A DNA stretch of 64,000 nucleotides from Chionis minor (Eukaryota > Chordata > Aves > Charadriiformes > Chionididae), in contig VZSF01008968.1 in the NCBI GenBank assembly GCA_013398295.1, positions 496,001 through 560,000 on the forward strand. The letters run 5' to 3'. Under the pieces are notes generated by a model. That model ran no database searches and was not told the DNA's origin. It saw only the letters and a program-made list of their open reading frames with translations. Positions 10,665 to 21,399 of this stretch are shown here, one piece after another. Within the stretch, counting starts at the first letter, position 1. Every line of letters begins with the position of its first letter. A program made the translations under genes and the position numbers.

Positions 10665-11799
10665 CCTAGTCAGGGACCCCAGCTGCTTGTTTCTCCTACC
10701 CTGTAATTCCAAGCTACTGGCTCTGTTATCCCAGAATTGGAGCAGCCAGGTGACAATGCGCCCAAACCAGACAGCAGCTGATATCTTTTCGCGTATCTTT
10801 CGGCCCACTCAGGCACAGGGATCGGGTGACCATTTCTGGTTCTGCCTCTTCCTCCTGTTTCATGATTGCTGTGATTCACCATCACCCCTCACTAGGCCAA
10901 CTGATTTCTTGGTCTTTCTTCTTCTGTGTAGGGGCAACCGCTGGTGGCATGGGTTGCTTGTCTGGTTCAGCTGCAGCACCTGTTGTAGGGGCTGGAGTAG
11001 CCACAGTGCCTGTTGGTCTGTTTTCCCTCTTTCCTCTGATGGTGCTGCATAAATCAAGCAGTGTTTAGTAGATACTGGCACAGTGCAGTAGGTTGTGCCT
11101 CTCCGGAACAGCCACAGCATTTTCCAGTCAAATACTCTATCACTCCATTAGGGTCCTGTAGTTGTTCAGGAGTCAGGTTCCAAACCACTGGAGGTGAGAA
11201 GTTCTCTAGATACTTGCCCATATTCTCCCACATACAGTGCCAACCATGACTATCCAGCTTCAGGGCAGGTCTCTGGGTGCTAGTCTTAAACAGTTGTTTA
11301 ACCCTTAACAAGACCTGAAATATACTAAGGAGACACAGCAACAGGAACACGCTGGTTTGAACATCCCAAGGATATTCAAAATTCTCAAAAGCACCTGGCC
11401 TGAAAGAAAAAAAGGGAGGCAAAAGTGGGGGAAAGTATCTCCCCCTGTTTCCTCCACAGATTGGGTGCAATTATAAATATATTCCAAGAGATAATGCCTG
11501 AGGTACAGGAAGGACAGCAATGCCACACAAACATACCAACTTAAACTCAAGAATACTGATGTTATACCATTGTCGTGGTTTGGGCCAGACTGGCCCGAGC
11601 AGGCTGAGCGACACATGTTCCCTCTCTCAAGAGGGAGAAAAAGAGAGAATAGTTTAGTAGGAACTAAACTACTTTAATGAAATATAAAGAAAAAATAAAT
11701 AATAAAAATAATGAAATATACACAAAACCATACCAAGTTTCCAGGATGGCAATCATGCCACCAGCAGGCACTGGGGAAGTCCCAGATTAGACCCTGTGA
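10275..11799. repeat. Redundant contig end, first copy (matches 12064-13588)
   Basis: These 1525 bp recur at a fixed offset of 1789 bp in 12064-13588, with one visible difference (a C/G change near 10896/12685). The copy ends at the N at 11800. It carries the end of LTR E, the gag start region and the beginning of LTR C. It is best read as an unmerged contig overlap. Confidence 0.88.
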
Positions 11800-11800
11800 N

Positions 11801-12062
11801 CAGGCTGAGCGACACATGTTCCCTCTCTCAAGAGGGAGAAAAAGAGAGAATAGTTTAGTAGGAACTAAACTACTTTAATGAAATATAAAGAAAAAATAAA
11901 TAATAAAAATAATGAAATATACACAAAACCATACCAAGTTTCCAGGATGGCAATCATGCCACCAGCAGGCACTGGGGAAGTCCCAGATTAGACCCTGTGA
12001 CGGGAACTGGTTTCCAAACATGGATTCAGGATGGGGATCAAAGGCAGATGAACACTGTCCTG
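11801..12062. repeat. Redundant small contig inside LTR C
   Basis: A 262-bp fragment bounded by single Ns at 11800 and 12063. It matches 13389-13650 in full, and its first part also matches 11600-11799. It looks like a contained contig placed between its two longer neighbours. Confidence 0.88.
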
Positions 12063-12063
12063 N

Positions 12064-12453
12064 TTGATGGCAGCAATTCAGAGGACTTCTTGCCTTCGTG
12101 CTGGACCCCTGAGTCCTTCCCTTCCTCCTGAAGCTGTAGTGCTTGCAGTGTCTGACATTTGCTGTCCACTGCTGGAAGTGCACACCTTCCTACTGATACA
12201 GTTGGCTGAGTATAATGTATATGTATATACATATGAGTATAATGAGTATATATGGGTATTGAGATCAATATTGGTTCTTCAGTGTTAGTACTGTTAATTA
12301 TCTAGTTCCATCCTATTATATTTGTTTATCTTTCAATCCCCAGGTTTCCTTGTTTCCTTCCCAACTCCCCTTCCTGGGTGGGGAGGAGTCATTGGGTGAA
12401 AGAATAATTGTCTAAGCAACAATAAATTGCTACAGGTTTCTCAAACCGTAACA
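12064..12453 (+). repeat. Second copy of LTR E right part (assembly duplicate)
   Basis: Matches 10275-10664 at offset 1789, including the terminal CGTAACA and the following CCTAG. It starts abruptly after the N at 12063, in the middle of the LTR. Confidence 0.85.
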
Positions 12454-12458
12454 CCTAG

Positions 12459-13259
12459 TCAGGGACCCCAGCTGCTTGTTTCTCCTACCCTGTAATTCCA
12501 AGCTACTGGCTCTGTTATCCCAGAATTGGAGCAGCCAGGTGACAATGCGCCCAAACCAGACAGCAGCTGATATCTTTTCGCGTATCTTTCGGCCCACTCA
12601 GGCACAGGGATCGGGTGACCATTTCTGGTTCTGCCTCTTCCTCCTGTTTCATGATTGCTGTGATTCACCATCACCCCTCACTAGGCGAACTGATTTCTTG
12701 GTCTTTCTTCTTCTGTGTAGGGGCAACCGCTGGTGGCATGGGTTGCTTGTCTGGTTCAGCTGCAGCACCTGTTGTAGGGGCTGGAGTAGCCACAGTGCCT
12801 GTTGGTCTGTTTTCCCTCTTTCCTCTGATGGTGCTGCATAAATCAAGCAGTGTTTAGTAGATACTGGCACAGTGCAGTAGGTTGTGCCTCTCCGGAACAG
12901 CCACAGCATTTTCCAGTCAAATACTCTATCACTCCATTAGGGTCCTGTAGTTGTTCAGGAGTCAGGTTCCAAACCACTGGAGGTGAGAAGTTCTCTAGAT
13001 ACTTGCCCATATTCTCCCACATACAGTGCCAACCATGACTATCCAGCTTCAGGGCAGGTCTCTGGGTGCTAGTCTTAAACAGTTGTTTAACCCTTAACAA
13101 GACCTGAAATATACTAAGGAGACACAGCAACAGGAACACGCTGGTTTGAACATCCCAAGGATATTCAAAATTCTCAAAAGCACCTGGCCTGAAAGAAAAA
13201 AAGGGAGGCAAAAGTGGGGGAAAGTATCTCCCCCTGTTTCCTCCACAGATTGGGTGCAA
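12459..13259 (-). pseudogene. Gag-like remnant, upstream half (copy kept)
   Basis: Minus-strand frames between LTR C and LTR E. From the 5' side they read LLRVKQLFKTSTQRPALKLD, WHCMWENMGKYLENF and NLTPEQLQDPNGVIEYLTG, then a Gln-rich and a basic stretch (LHRRRKTKKSVRL), and end with EPVAWNYRVGE just before LTR E. The frame changes at least twice. Its position between the primer binding site and protease makes it gag-like. The same block appears at 10670-11470 as the redundant first copy. Confidence 0.55.
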
Positions 13260-13359
13260 TTATAAATATATTCCAAGAGATAATGCCTGAGGTACAGGAA
13301 GGACAGCAATGCCACACAAACATACCAACTTAAACTCAAGAATACTGATGTTATACCAT

Positions 13360-14050
13360 TGTCGTGGTTTGGGCCAGACTGGCCCGAGCAGGCTGAGCGA
13401 CACATGTTCCCTCTCTCAAGAGGGAGAAAAAGAGAGAATAGTTTAGTAGGAACTAAACTACTTTAATGAAATATAAAGAAAAAATAAATAATAAAAATAA
13501 TGAAATATACACAAAACCATACCAAGTTTCCAGGATGGCAATCATGCCACCAGCAGGCACTGGGGAAGTCCCAGATTAGACCCTGTGACGGGAACTGGTT
13601 TCCAAACATGGATTCAGGATGGGGATCAAAGGCAGATGAACACTGTCCTGCTCAGATGCTGGCCATTGAAGAAAGAGAGAGGTGACCCTTTGGTCCCTCA
13701 GCTTTTATACTGAGCATGAGGCAGATGGGATGGAATACCCTGCTGGTCAGTTTTGGGTCACCTGTCCTGTCCTTTGCCCCCCACAGGTGGGATCCTCTAC
13801 GCTTTTCCGCTTCTGACCCTCCAACAGGGCAAACAACAAAGTTGGCTGGCCTTGGCTGTTACAGCAATAAGTATAAGCAAGAGCCTCTCTGCATCCCGTG
13901 CCTTGGCATCAGCTATAAACATGGGTCATCACTCTGAGAGCTAACAGTTTTTCTGCACAACATGCTGTTAATTTCAGCAGTTAGGAGAGGCCTAGTTAGA
14001 ATGTAGAGTTACTGAACAAAATTGGTCCTGTTTTACCTCAAACCAGGACA
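13360..14050 (-). repeat. Solo LTR C, TSD ACCAT
   Basis: 691-bp LTR. On the plus strand it runs from TGTCGTGGTTTGGGCC to CAAACCAGGACA, and on the minus strand it starts TGTCCTGGTTTGAGG. It is flanked by perfect ACCAT direct repeats (13355-13359 and 14051-14055), the 5-bp duplication expected for ERVL-type integration. A TATA box (AGTATAAAAGCTGAGG on the minus strand, near 13698-13713) lies within it. It separates the primer-binding-site leader from the gag-like region, so it is a later insertion. Truncated redundant copies are at 11571-11799 and 11801-12062. Confidence 0.88.
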
Positions 14051-14273
14051 ACCATAAGTCAATATTACCCACGACAGCAAAATGACAATCCTGATCCCTC
14101 TTCCCGAGGTGATAAACAGCACTGCAGGGAGTACATAGAGCATGTAAGAATTTACATTACACAGCCATGAGAACAAGCAAAGTAACACTGTGACCAACAA
14201 TTATTTAACATAATAAATGCGTATAATAAATTTGTTTTAACATGCTCTAGTCAGCTCTGTCTCAACCCTTCAA
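14051..14273 (-). mobile_element. Proviral leader between PBS and LTR C
   Basis: AT-rich leader of the provirus on the minus strand, downstream of the primer binding site. No open frame is recognised. Confidence 0.55.
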
Positions 14274-14291
14274 GCCCCATGTTGGGTGCCA
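14274..14291 (-). promoter_or_regulatory. Retroviral primer binding site, tRNA-Lys(1,2)-like
   Basis: The plus strand reads GCCCCATGTTGGGTGCCA. It differs from the 3' end of tRNA-Lys(CUU) at two positions, both C to T at CpG sites. It lies 9 bp inside the type-A 5' LTR, the expected place for the primer of minus-strand DNA synthesis. Confidence 0.8.
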
Positions 14292-14300
14292 AAAAAGACT

Positions 14301-14548
14301 TGTGGTTTAATGCCAGCCGGCAACTAAACTCAACTTAGACCCTCTCTTTTCCCCTGAAGATGGATGGGGAAAGGAAGAGAACTGGAAGCGTATAAGTGAG
14401 AAAATTTTTGAGTTAAGATAAGGATAGTTTAATAATTGAAATAAAATGTTGATACTAATAATATTATTAATAATAAAGTGTAGTGAAAAGGAAAATAATG
14501 CTAGCTACTATAAAGAAAATTAACTCTACCCCAGCCAAACTCAGCACA
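14301..14548 (-). repeat. Type-A 5' LTR, internally deleted
   Basis: 248-bp LTR read on the plus strand from TGTGGTTTAATGCC to AACTCAGCACA. It aligns by eye with both ends of the 535-bp LTR at 4208-4742 but lacks about 290 bp of the middle. The break lies just after GAAAAGGAAAATAA. The missing part includes the region where a promoter would be expected on the minus strand, so this LTR is unlikely to drive the provirus. Confidence 0.78.
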
Positions 14549-17500
14549 TACGTCAAAAAATCGGCACTGCAGAAGACTAGTCTTTCCCAATTCAGAATTG
14601 CCAAGAGCTTGTAGTTTTTTTGCAAATATATTTATTTGGAAATGCATGATGTTTTAGTGGGTGATGCCTATGATGATGGGAAAGATTTTTATAGAGAAAA
14701 TACTTATTTTTAAATTAACTCTTAACACACATAACATTACCCATCTTCTCCTTCACCTCATGACTGTGGAACATAACAAGGCAGTAATCTGGGCTTATAC
14801 AAATTCTCCAGAAACCTCTATCTAAACATCTTGGGATAGAAGCCTAATTAGCATTAGTCATTCTCTGTCAAGTTTGCAGTTCAAACCAGAAAGGCATCTA
14901 GAAAATCCCAACCATTTCAAGGGCAGTATCTTCATGCAAATCTTCCAAGAGAAAAAAACATCTGCATACCAAGTGTTTCGGGGTCAAGCACAAATTGTTC
15001 ACAAGCAATGTGACTTCAAAGATGTTAGTACCAATTAAAGAACAATAAAGGAGAGTTATTTTACATTCTATACAGCCTGAATGTGTTTAAATTCACATTC
15101 TGTACCTCCTTTTAACTAATGAAAGTTCCCACTAGAACACTGTGAAGTTTTAGGTAACACTCAAAATACTCTGTACAACTAAACTGCCCTGAACATAACA
15201 ACAGAAAATGAATACTGAACAAAAACCCAAGTAAATGTATTAGTTATAGCCTTCTTTGCATGTAATAAGCAGCAAAGACTCAAGCTTTGATGGATCTGAG
15301 GAAGGAGAAAATATTTACATCTCGGCCACTTATATAAGAACTTAAGACCAGTCAAGAGCAAGAGAATTAAGCATTTAATTATCATGTGGTCTGTGTGTTT
15401 TCTGAGGCTTAGTTATTTGCTCACTACAGATCCTTAAAATAGATCCTTAAAATTCAACAGCAAAACTAGAAACCATGTTTCTGAATACTTCTACTTTACA
15501 CTAGACAAAGCATAAGACAATACACACTAAAACAAACATGCTTTCAGGATGTTGACTCCAAGGGAAGTATAGGTCATTTCAGCTGAGGGGTATAGGAAGA
15601 GAGAATAGGAAGAAGCATGGGAGAAGCCTACTGTCAATGTTTTGGTTTTTTTATGTTCACATCAGACACCATCCATTCAATCCAGGAAAATAATACTGAC
15701 TCTTCAAAACACACCACAATATCTTATTTCTCTGAATATCCCCTGTGTTTACAACAAGCAGCAAAAGCTGGATGTTTTTAAGTTGTGTTTCAGAGTCTTA
15801 TGTAGGAACAGCAGTAATCTCACAGGAATTATTCTGTATCTGGAGGCTATTTCAGAATTACTTCAGAGACCTAGGAAATATATTGATGTGTTTATTCCCA
15901 GCTAGCATTGTCCAGCCTCATCTTAAAGGAACTTAGGGAAGGAAGAGTCCTTTTAATCAAAGCAGACTAGAAGTACGGAGATAAAACGAACTCTGACTCT
16001 TCCAGAAGATTTCACTGCAATCCTAAGCACGTCACATGTAGGAATGGGATCTCTTTTCTTAGTTCACAAAGACAGTACTGAAACTATTTATGCTTGCTTT
16101 TAACTGGGGGGAAACCTACAAAAGATGTATATAACTTAATGTCTCCTAGTTCTTTTCTTTACTAAGAAATTACTTTGTTTTCAAATGATCCAGTAAAGGC
16201 ATTACAATTGCTCATGTTGGGATTCTGTACTTCTGGGAGATAACTGCTAGGAAGGTCTAAAGGACTGTGCCTTTCACTTACACAACGTTAAACAGGTGGT
16301 GACTAGATTTAAAAGAAGGCCAAATATAAGTATAAACACAAGTGTAACCACAACTTATTTTACAATCAATTACACTATATCATGTTAATTTAAAACAAAA
16401 ACATTAAATCGGTATTCCCCTATATTGGAGACACTAATTAGAGAGACAGGCACCCTGCCATGCATAGGAGCAGCTGGCTGATCTACTGAAACTATATCCT
16501 GGAAAGTGACTCTATACTTTGACAAACTCATAGATGCTGCAGACATGTACTCTACTGTTGTGAAAAAAAATAAAAACTCTACCTTCCCTTCTTTAGTCTA
16601 ACTTCAGTTTTACCATTTATTTCTCAAGATGGAACTATGAAGTATGTTTTGCAGTAGAGATTTCAAAAGCCGAGGTATTTTAATCAGTCTTCTTTTACAC
16701 CTACTTTACAGCAAATAAAAGCATTTCCTTTGTAGGTAGAAAGACAGGACAGGTGAAAATTGGCTTTTTCAAAGAAGCCACCACACCTGCAGTGTCACTG
16801 ATTGATAAGATTCTACAATGGGATGAAATCAAAGTAAATTACAAAAAGTTGTGGTAATGCATTACATTTTGTAAAACAGTAATCATATTGGCCTCTATGA
16901 ATACTAGAGACAGCTATAAGTTTATCTGCACCTACAAATAGTTTTCTGTAGCCTGTACATGATCCAAGAAGTTTCCTAGAATCCCATGATTTTATGATTT
17001 TACATGATTAACAGCTCAAATATAAAGTTTATAAGCTATTTCCATGCTTTCACTATATCTTTTAGTCAGAATGAAAAATAATATCAAGAATATAGTAATG
17101 CTGTATTATCCCCCAGTAACCCCAAGTCATTCCCCAGACTGTGTTGCTACTGGGCATTTCCCATACACAGATGAAGGACCTGACACTTAGTCTTGTTGGA
17201 ACTTCATGAGGTTTGCACAGGCCCACTCCTCAAGCCTGATAAGGTACCCCGGATGACCCTTGAGGGACAGCTTTCATTACTGGTTTGCAGCTGGAGATAA
17301 AGATTTGACTGTTACTCTTTAGATGCAGCCATCCAGCTAATTCCTTATCCATAAAACAGTCCATCCATCAAATCCATATCTCTCCAGTTATGTAGGTAAC
17401 AAATGTCACTCACACACACTGTTATTGTCATTACTAATGATTTCAAATAAAGTAACTATCAAGTTCAGTAATCACTTAACTACAGTAAATCCATAACATT

Positions 17501-18131
17501 CCCCAAAAGAAAAACAACTACAAAACAAACCCAACCCAAAACATCACCATGACCACTGTAGAAGTCTGCAAAAGGTCACAAGGATCACTGACACGTAGTT
17601 AATCTGAATGCCTAGAACAATGTCAAAACTGCAGGACTAAAAGCCATTCTTCCCTATTAAATAAACCTTTAACATAAAACTAAGGAAGAATATGTCTTCA
17701 TCTGCTTGTAAACAAATTATTCTAAAAAGTAGTAAAAAAAAAAAGATAAGAGTTGCTACCTAAACCATTGTGTCACTTTACCTGGTCACACTTTTGATCG
17801 CTTTCTCTCCTAAAGACACTTTCTAAAAAAATAAAAAAAACCCCAAACTATCTTGCTGTAATGTTTATTTATGATATTGCAAAGCCTCTCTTCCAGTGAT
17901 CAAAATCATCATTTTGTAAACTCGAAAAACTCAATTACTCCATTTGCTGCTCTTTTCAAAGGAAGAATTTGACCACTATCAGGGAAACTACTGCTGTGAT
18001 AAACTAACATTCTGTCTTTCTTGCTCAGTAGATGCCTTAAAAGTCCCATGCCCAACCTTCATTGTAGAGCGGGCTATGCAGCCTCCTAACGACGGCTGCC
18101 TGCTGACCTCTTTTCTAATGTGTATCTACAA
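14549..18131. other. AT-rich intron 2 sequence, no feature recognised
   Basis: About 3.6 kb of AT-rich DNA. I saw no exon of spindlin, no retroelement protein motif and no structural RNA. Short open frames (for example 15642-15905 on plus) have no recognisable motif. Confidence 0.5.
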
Positions 18132-18377
18132 TCAAGAAATAACAGCAGGTAATTTCATACACCTCCTTCTGTGTGTGCGCCCTGCCCCCCACAGTAAAAG
18201 ATAGCAGTAAAAGCCATCAGCCCACCAAATATGATCACAAGGAGCAACAATAGCAAGGTCATCAGCAGCTGTCTTCCTCAAAAATATAATAGCCGGAGGC
18301 TGAAAGCTGGCAACATCCAAGACTAGGCCACAATCGTGCCAAGAGTTGATGGAGACCAAAGGTGTATGATTCATGGG
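18132..18377 (-). other. Unidentified open frame with acceptor-like start
   Basis: A minus-strand open frame of about 80 codons in otherwise stop-rich intron 2. It includes SINSWHDCGLVLDVASFQPP and IIFLRKTAADDLAIVAPCDH. A plausible splice acceptor (TTTTAAATTCAG) ends at 18378, and a weak donor (TTG|GTGGGC) is possible near 18232. Codon composition looks more coding-like than its surroundings. I do not recognise the protein and it is not spindlin. Joined to exon 2 in phase, the reading frame would differ from this one and stop after about 37 codons. It could be a conserved noncoding element, a pseudogene fragment, a cryptic exon or chance. Confidence 0.25.
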
Positions 18378-20349
18378 CTGAATTTAAAAGACAGTGATAA
18401 TACATTAATCAAAGGAACGTTAAGTTAAGGACTTCTCAGTTAAGATTAAAAAACTTCACAGAGAAAAAGCTAAAGACAAGTTGCAACTGTTGTGTAGGGA
18501 TATTAAAAACCAAAGATGGTATCTAAAGTATGTCAGTTTTAATGACAATCTCGCATGGTGCCAGCTATGAAAAAAACTATAATGAACGAATAAAGGAAAA
18601 TTACTCTTAAAAATAAGCATGAGTTCTCTTTCTTTAAAAAAAAAAAATAAAGTGTCAAAAGAACAAAGAGGAAGCAAAATTTTCTTCTCAAAAATATTTA
18701 ACTGAAATATCCTAGCTTCACTTTTTTGGGTTTTTTCTTTTTTTCCAGAAGAAGAATCCAGCCACATAATCACCTTCTATATAACACTTCAAATCTGTGC
18801 TGTAGTTTTGTTGTTCATTGCATGTCACCTTGAAGTCATTAGATAAAATACTTCAACGGCTACCTTAAATACCTAGAGCCTAAATTTTTCGAATTTGGAC
18901 ACAGTATCTAGTTTATGCTTAGAAGTCAACAAGGCCGAAGTTAAATACCAGGTCAAAGCCAGCTCCTTTGTTTTCTCTTGCAAATACGATTCTACTTCCA
19001 CAGGTATTCTGCTAGTGTCAAGAGGAAGGATGACTCACCAGTTGATGGCATGAAAACTCACTGGATCAAGTGTTTAAGACTGTACACTGGGTCTCTCCTT
19101 TGAAACCATTTATTAAAAATGTTTGTCTAAATTACCTTTGAAATCAGTAGATGTTTCAAATGAGTGACAGCTAATTAACATTAGTATAAGTTAATCACAA
19201 GTAAACACAGTTTGAAAGATTTTCAAAGGCCTTCAGAGAAATTTTCCAGTATCAGTTGTTCCAGTTCTCAATGAATTAGATAAGTATTTGAAAGCACCAC
19301 AGTGGGCTATTGCTTGGGTATTTTAAAAGTTAACGGAGCTTTCCTAATTATACGTGACAGTTTACTGAGATTTTTAGAAAAGCACCAATTCACAATGGTT
19401 AATGATGGAAATCATGCTGTATCATGTGCCTACAAAGTCTTTCCCTGCACAGGTCACTGACTAGTGAGTTTTGCTGCAGCACAAAATGGCATGGCCATTT
19501 CCCCCCAACTGAAAAACAAAGTAATTTCATAACAGAAAAAAATTACTAAATACACAAAATAATTTGCCTTTATGTTTAAATAAGTTAAACCAAAAAGTAA
19601 TAATTGAACAGAAGAGTAAACAACATTCATCTGTAATCTTTTCAGCCTCAAAATGATTGTGTGTAGACTCCTAACTTGCAGACTTCTAGTCCCTGTCCTA
19701 CACTAGTCCAGGCAGAATGCACAGCCAAAGCAGTGTCTAAGCTTAATTTATACAGGACCAAGTACCAACTTACAGAACAATTCTTCTTTGGTCACTTGAT
19801 GCTTTTTTTGCATCACTGATGATAATTCTTACTATGGAGCACACAAGAACAATTAAGATCCATTAGCCTTTCAAGCTGCAAAACTTTGAATAAGCCTGAC
19901 TAGTCATAAGAGGATGAATGCTTAGTCATATTTTGTGGTTTTTGAAAAAAAAAAAAAACCTGCTTTAAAATACTTTGACTAACTTTCAGTTTAGACAGCA
20001 CACAGCAGCAGAAAGAGTATTTGCATTTTTGTAGTGTTTAAGATACTCTCTTTTACAATTACTAGAAGCTGATCAGCCTCTAGAAAGCCACAGTTTTACT
20101 CCAAGTTCTAAATATATGGTGAATAAGTTTCTGTTTATGTTCCAGCACTCTCAAGATGAACAAGAGAAATTCTCCCCTGAACATGTCAATGTAATCCTAA
20201 AACAAATTTGATTCTGTTCCTTTTATTTAGCTTACAGTTCTAATAAAACTTCAGTATTATACACTATATTCAACACTTCTTATATGTAGGTCTACAATGC
20301 TAAATTAACTACCACCCAGGAAACAAAACCACCCAGAAAAACACCTCAC
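18378..20349. other. AT-rich intron 2 sequence next to exon 2
   Basis: No gene, repeat family or RNA was recognised, apart from the exon 2 donor at its right edge. Confidence 0.5.
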
Positions 20350-20401
20350 CTGCATCAGCTCTGGACCGCTGACCTGGTGATTTTCCAAATGGGGTCTTCA
20401 T
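20350..20401 (-). CDS. SPIN1: Spindlin-1, first coding segment (partial)
   Basis: Minus-strand coding start, ATG at 20401-20399, reading MKTPFGKSPGQRSRADA plus the first base of the next codon (Gly if the family is followed). This matches the start of vertebrate spindlin-1, differing from the human protein at residue 8 (Ser for Thr). Spindlin-1 is a nuclear reader of histone H3 (trimethyl-Lys4, asymmetric dimethyl-Arg8) with three Tudor-like domains, first described as a spindle-associated maternal protein. Those domains are encoded by later exons that are not in this window. The donor CAG|GTGAGG follows directly, in phase 1. The context before the ATG is weak (T at -3, A at +4). SPIN1 is Z-linked, with W copies in many birds. 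Whether this copy is Z or W, and whether it is functional, cannot be decided from this exon. Confidence 0.9.
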
Positions 20402-20573
20402 TCATCTGTGTTTAAGTGAGCAGCAAAGCTGCCGGACTAGGGTGAAAATCCAGTTCTTCCCAACTCCCAGAATATTGTCTTACTCTTGGAGAGACAGCTA
20501 CTTATTAATCCACCATTCAGTCATGAATTTGTCCTTCCTCAAATGTAGAAGATGCACTTTCAATTACAGTACT
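20350..20573 (-). other. SPIN1: SPIN1 exon 2 (5' UTR plus start codon)
   Basis: 224-bp exon on the minus strand, bounded by the acceptor TTGTTTTTCAG|AGTACT (20573/20574) and the donor GATGCAG|GTGAGG (20350/20349). The first 172 bases are untranslated. They include a short upstream ORF of 8 codons (ATG at 20524-20522) and a second upstream ATG at 20405-20403, four bases before the true start. That second ATG opens a 16-codon frame overlapping the SPIN1 start and ending at 20355. Both splice sites fit consensus well. Exon limits are predicted from sequence only. Confidence 0.85.
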
Positions 20574-21399
20574 CTGAAAAACAAAACAGGCAAAGTATAA
20601 ATAGCCTGACTTGATATTTGCTCATGATAAGCATTAACTGACTTGGTTAAGATAAAAATATTTTGTTTAATACTTGTTTTCATACTCAATAGGAAGTTCC
20701 TTCATATTCTGTTACTATGAAAACTTTCAAACAGAGGGCATATAGGCCCTCTATATATAATAGAACAAAACAAATACCAGGGCTGCTACTTTTCTGTCAC
20801 ATTCATAGGCAAGTCCCATACCACAAAGTTAACTATGTACAGAAAGGAAAGCTTGAAAACCACTTAGTTTACCATACAGAGGTATACTAGCTAGAAGAAA
20901 CTGTACTACCTTTGCCAGACGTAAAGCACAAATTAACTGTTTCCATTTATTATAACAAAACACAGTCACACCCACATAGCAGAATAACTTTGCTTCACAG
21001 AAGTTTAAAAAAAAAGTCTGCTGAAAAAAACCAACACATAAAATGTACCCTGCAATGACTACTCAGGACACCAATTTGTTAAGTCACTGGTTCACAGAAG
21101 ATCTGCAGACCTTTGTGGCGATCCTCTATACCTAAACTCATCAGATTCCTAAAACAGCTAGTCATCACGTTCCTCTAGGAGAGGGAGATAAATAAAGAAA
21201 ACTTTTTGAAGTCCCTTTCAAGACTTCATTACAGAAACTTGTGATCACCTGAAAATTTCAAGAATCACAGGTTACTTTATTTCAGACCGGAAATATTTAT
21301 CCAGATTAATTCATAACTTCAGTGGTGCACATGGCTAAGACAAGTGAGGTCAGACCATCCTTTTAGCTTCATTTCCTCAGAAATGTCATTGCTGTAATC
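20574..21399. other. Intronic sequence, no feature recognised
   Basis: AT-rich sequence between exon 2 and the plus-strand CR1 element. I see nothing beyond short stem-loops such as AGAGGGC...GCCCTCT near 20734-20753. Confidence 0.45.

Larger units (their letters stand above)
4208..14548 (-). mobile_element. Decayed, nested ERVL-like provirus (sense to SPIN1)
   Basis: Composite endogenous retrovirus on the minus strand. Order from its 5' end: truncated type-A LTR (14301-14548), tRNA-Lys-like primer binding site (14274-14291), leader, solo LTR C insertion (13360-14050), gag-like region, solo LTR E insertion (9997-10664), gag remainder, protease, reverse transcriptase, RNase H, integrase, then a type-B LTR (5305-5947), type-A 3' untranslated sequence and a type-A 3' LTR (4208-4742). 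Frames are broken throughout and catalytic residues are changed. The class is inferred from pol similarity and from the 5-bp target duplications of the related LTRs. About 2 kb of this span is redundant assembly sequence around the N positions 5692, 11800 and 12063. The flanks TATGG and TACGT are not a clean target duplication. Confidence 0.82.
1..20349 (-). other. SPIN1: SPIN1 intron 2, 3' portion outside the window
   Basis: Sequence downstream of the SPIN1 start-codon exon on the minus strand. It begins with a good donor (CAG|GTGAGG) at 20349 and has no recognisable spindlin coding sequence down to position 1, so the next coding exon should lie outside the window. The intron is occupied by a CR1 copy, a nested ERVL-like provirus and AT-rich single-copy-looking DNA. 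Calling it an intron is inference from exon 2 and the known multi-exon structure of SPIN1. Confidence 0.75.

Noticed and set aside
10275..13588. Biological tandem duplication of LTR-gag sequence
   Set aside because: Near-identity, exact coincidence with single Ns, and a contained third fragment fit unmerged contigs better.
4203..14553. Target-site duplication for the whole provirus
   Set aside because: Flanks TATGG and TACGT agree at only some positions, so a duplication is not supported.
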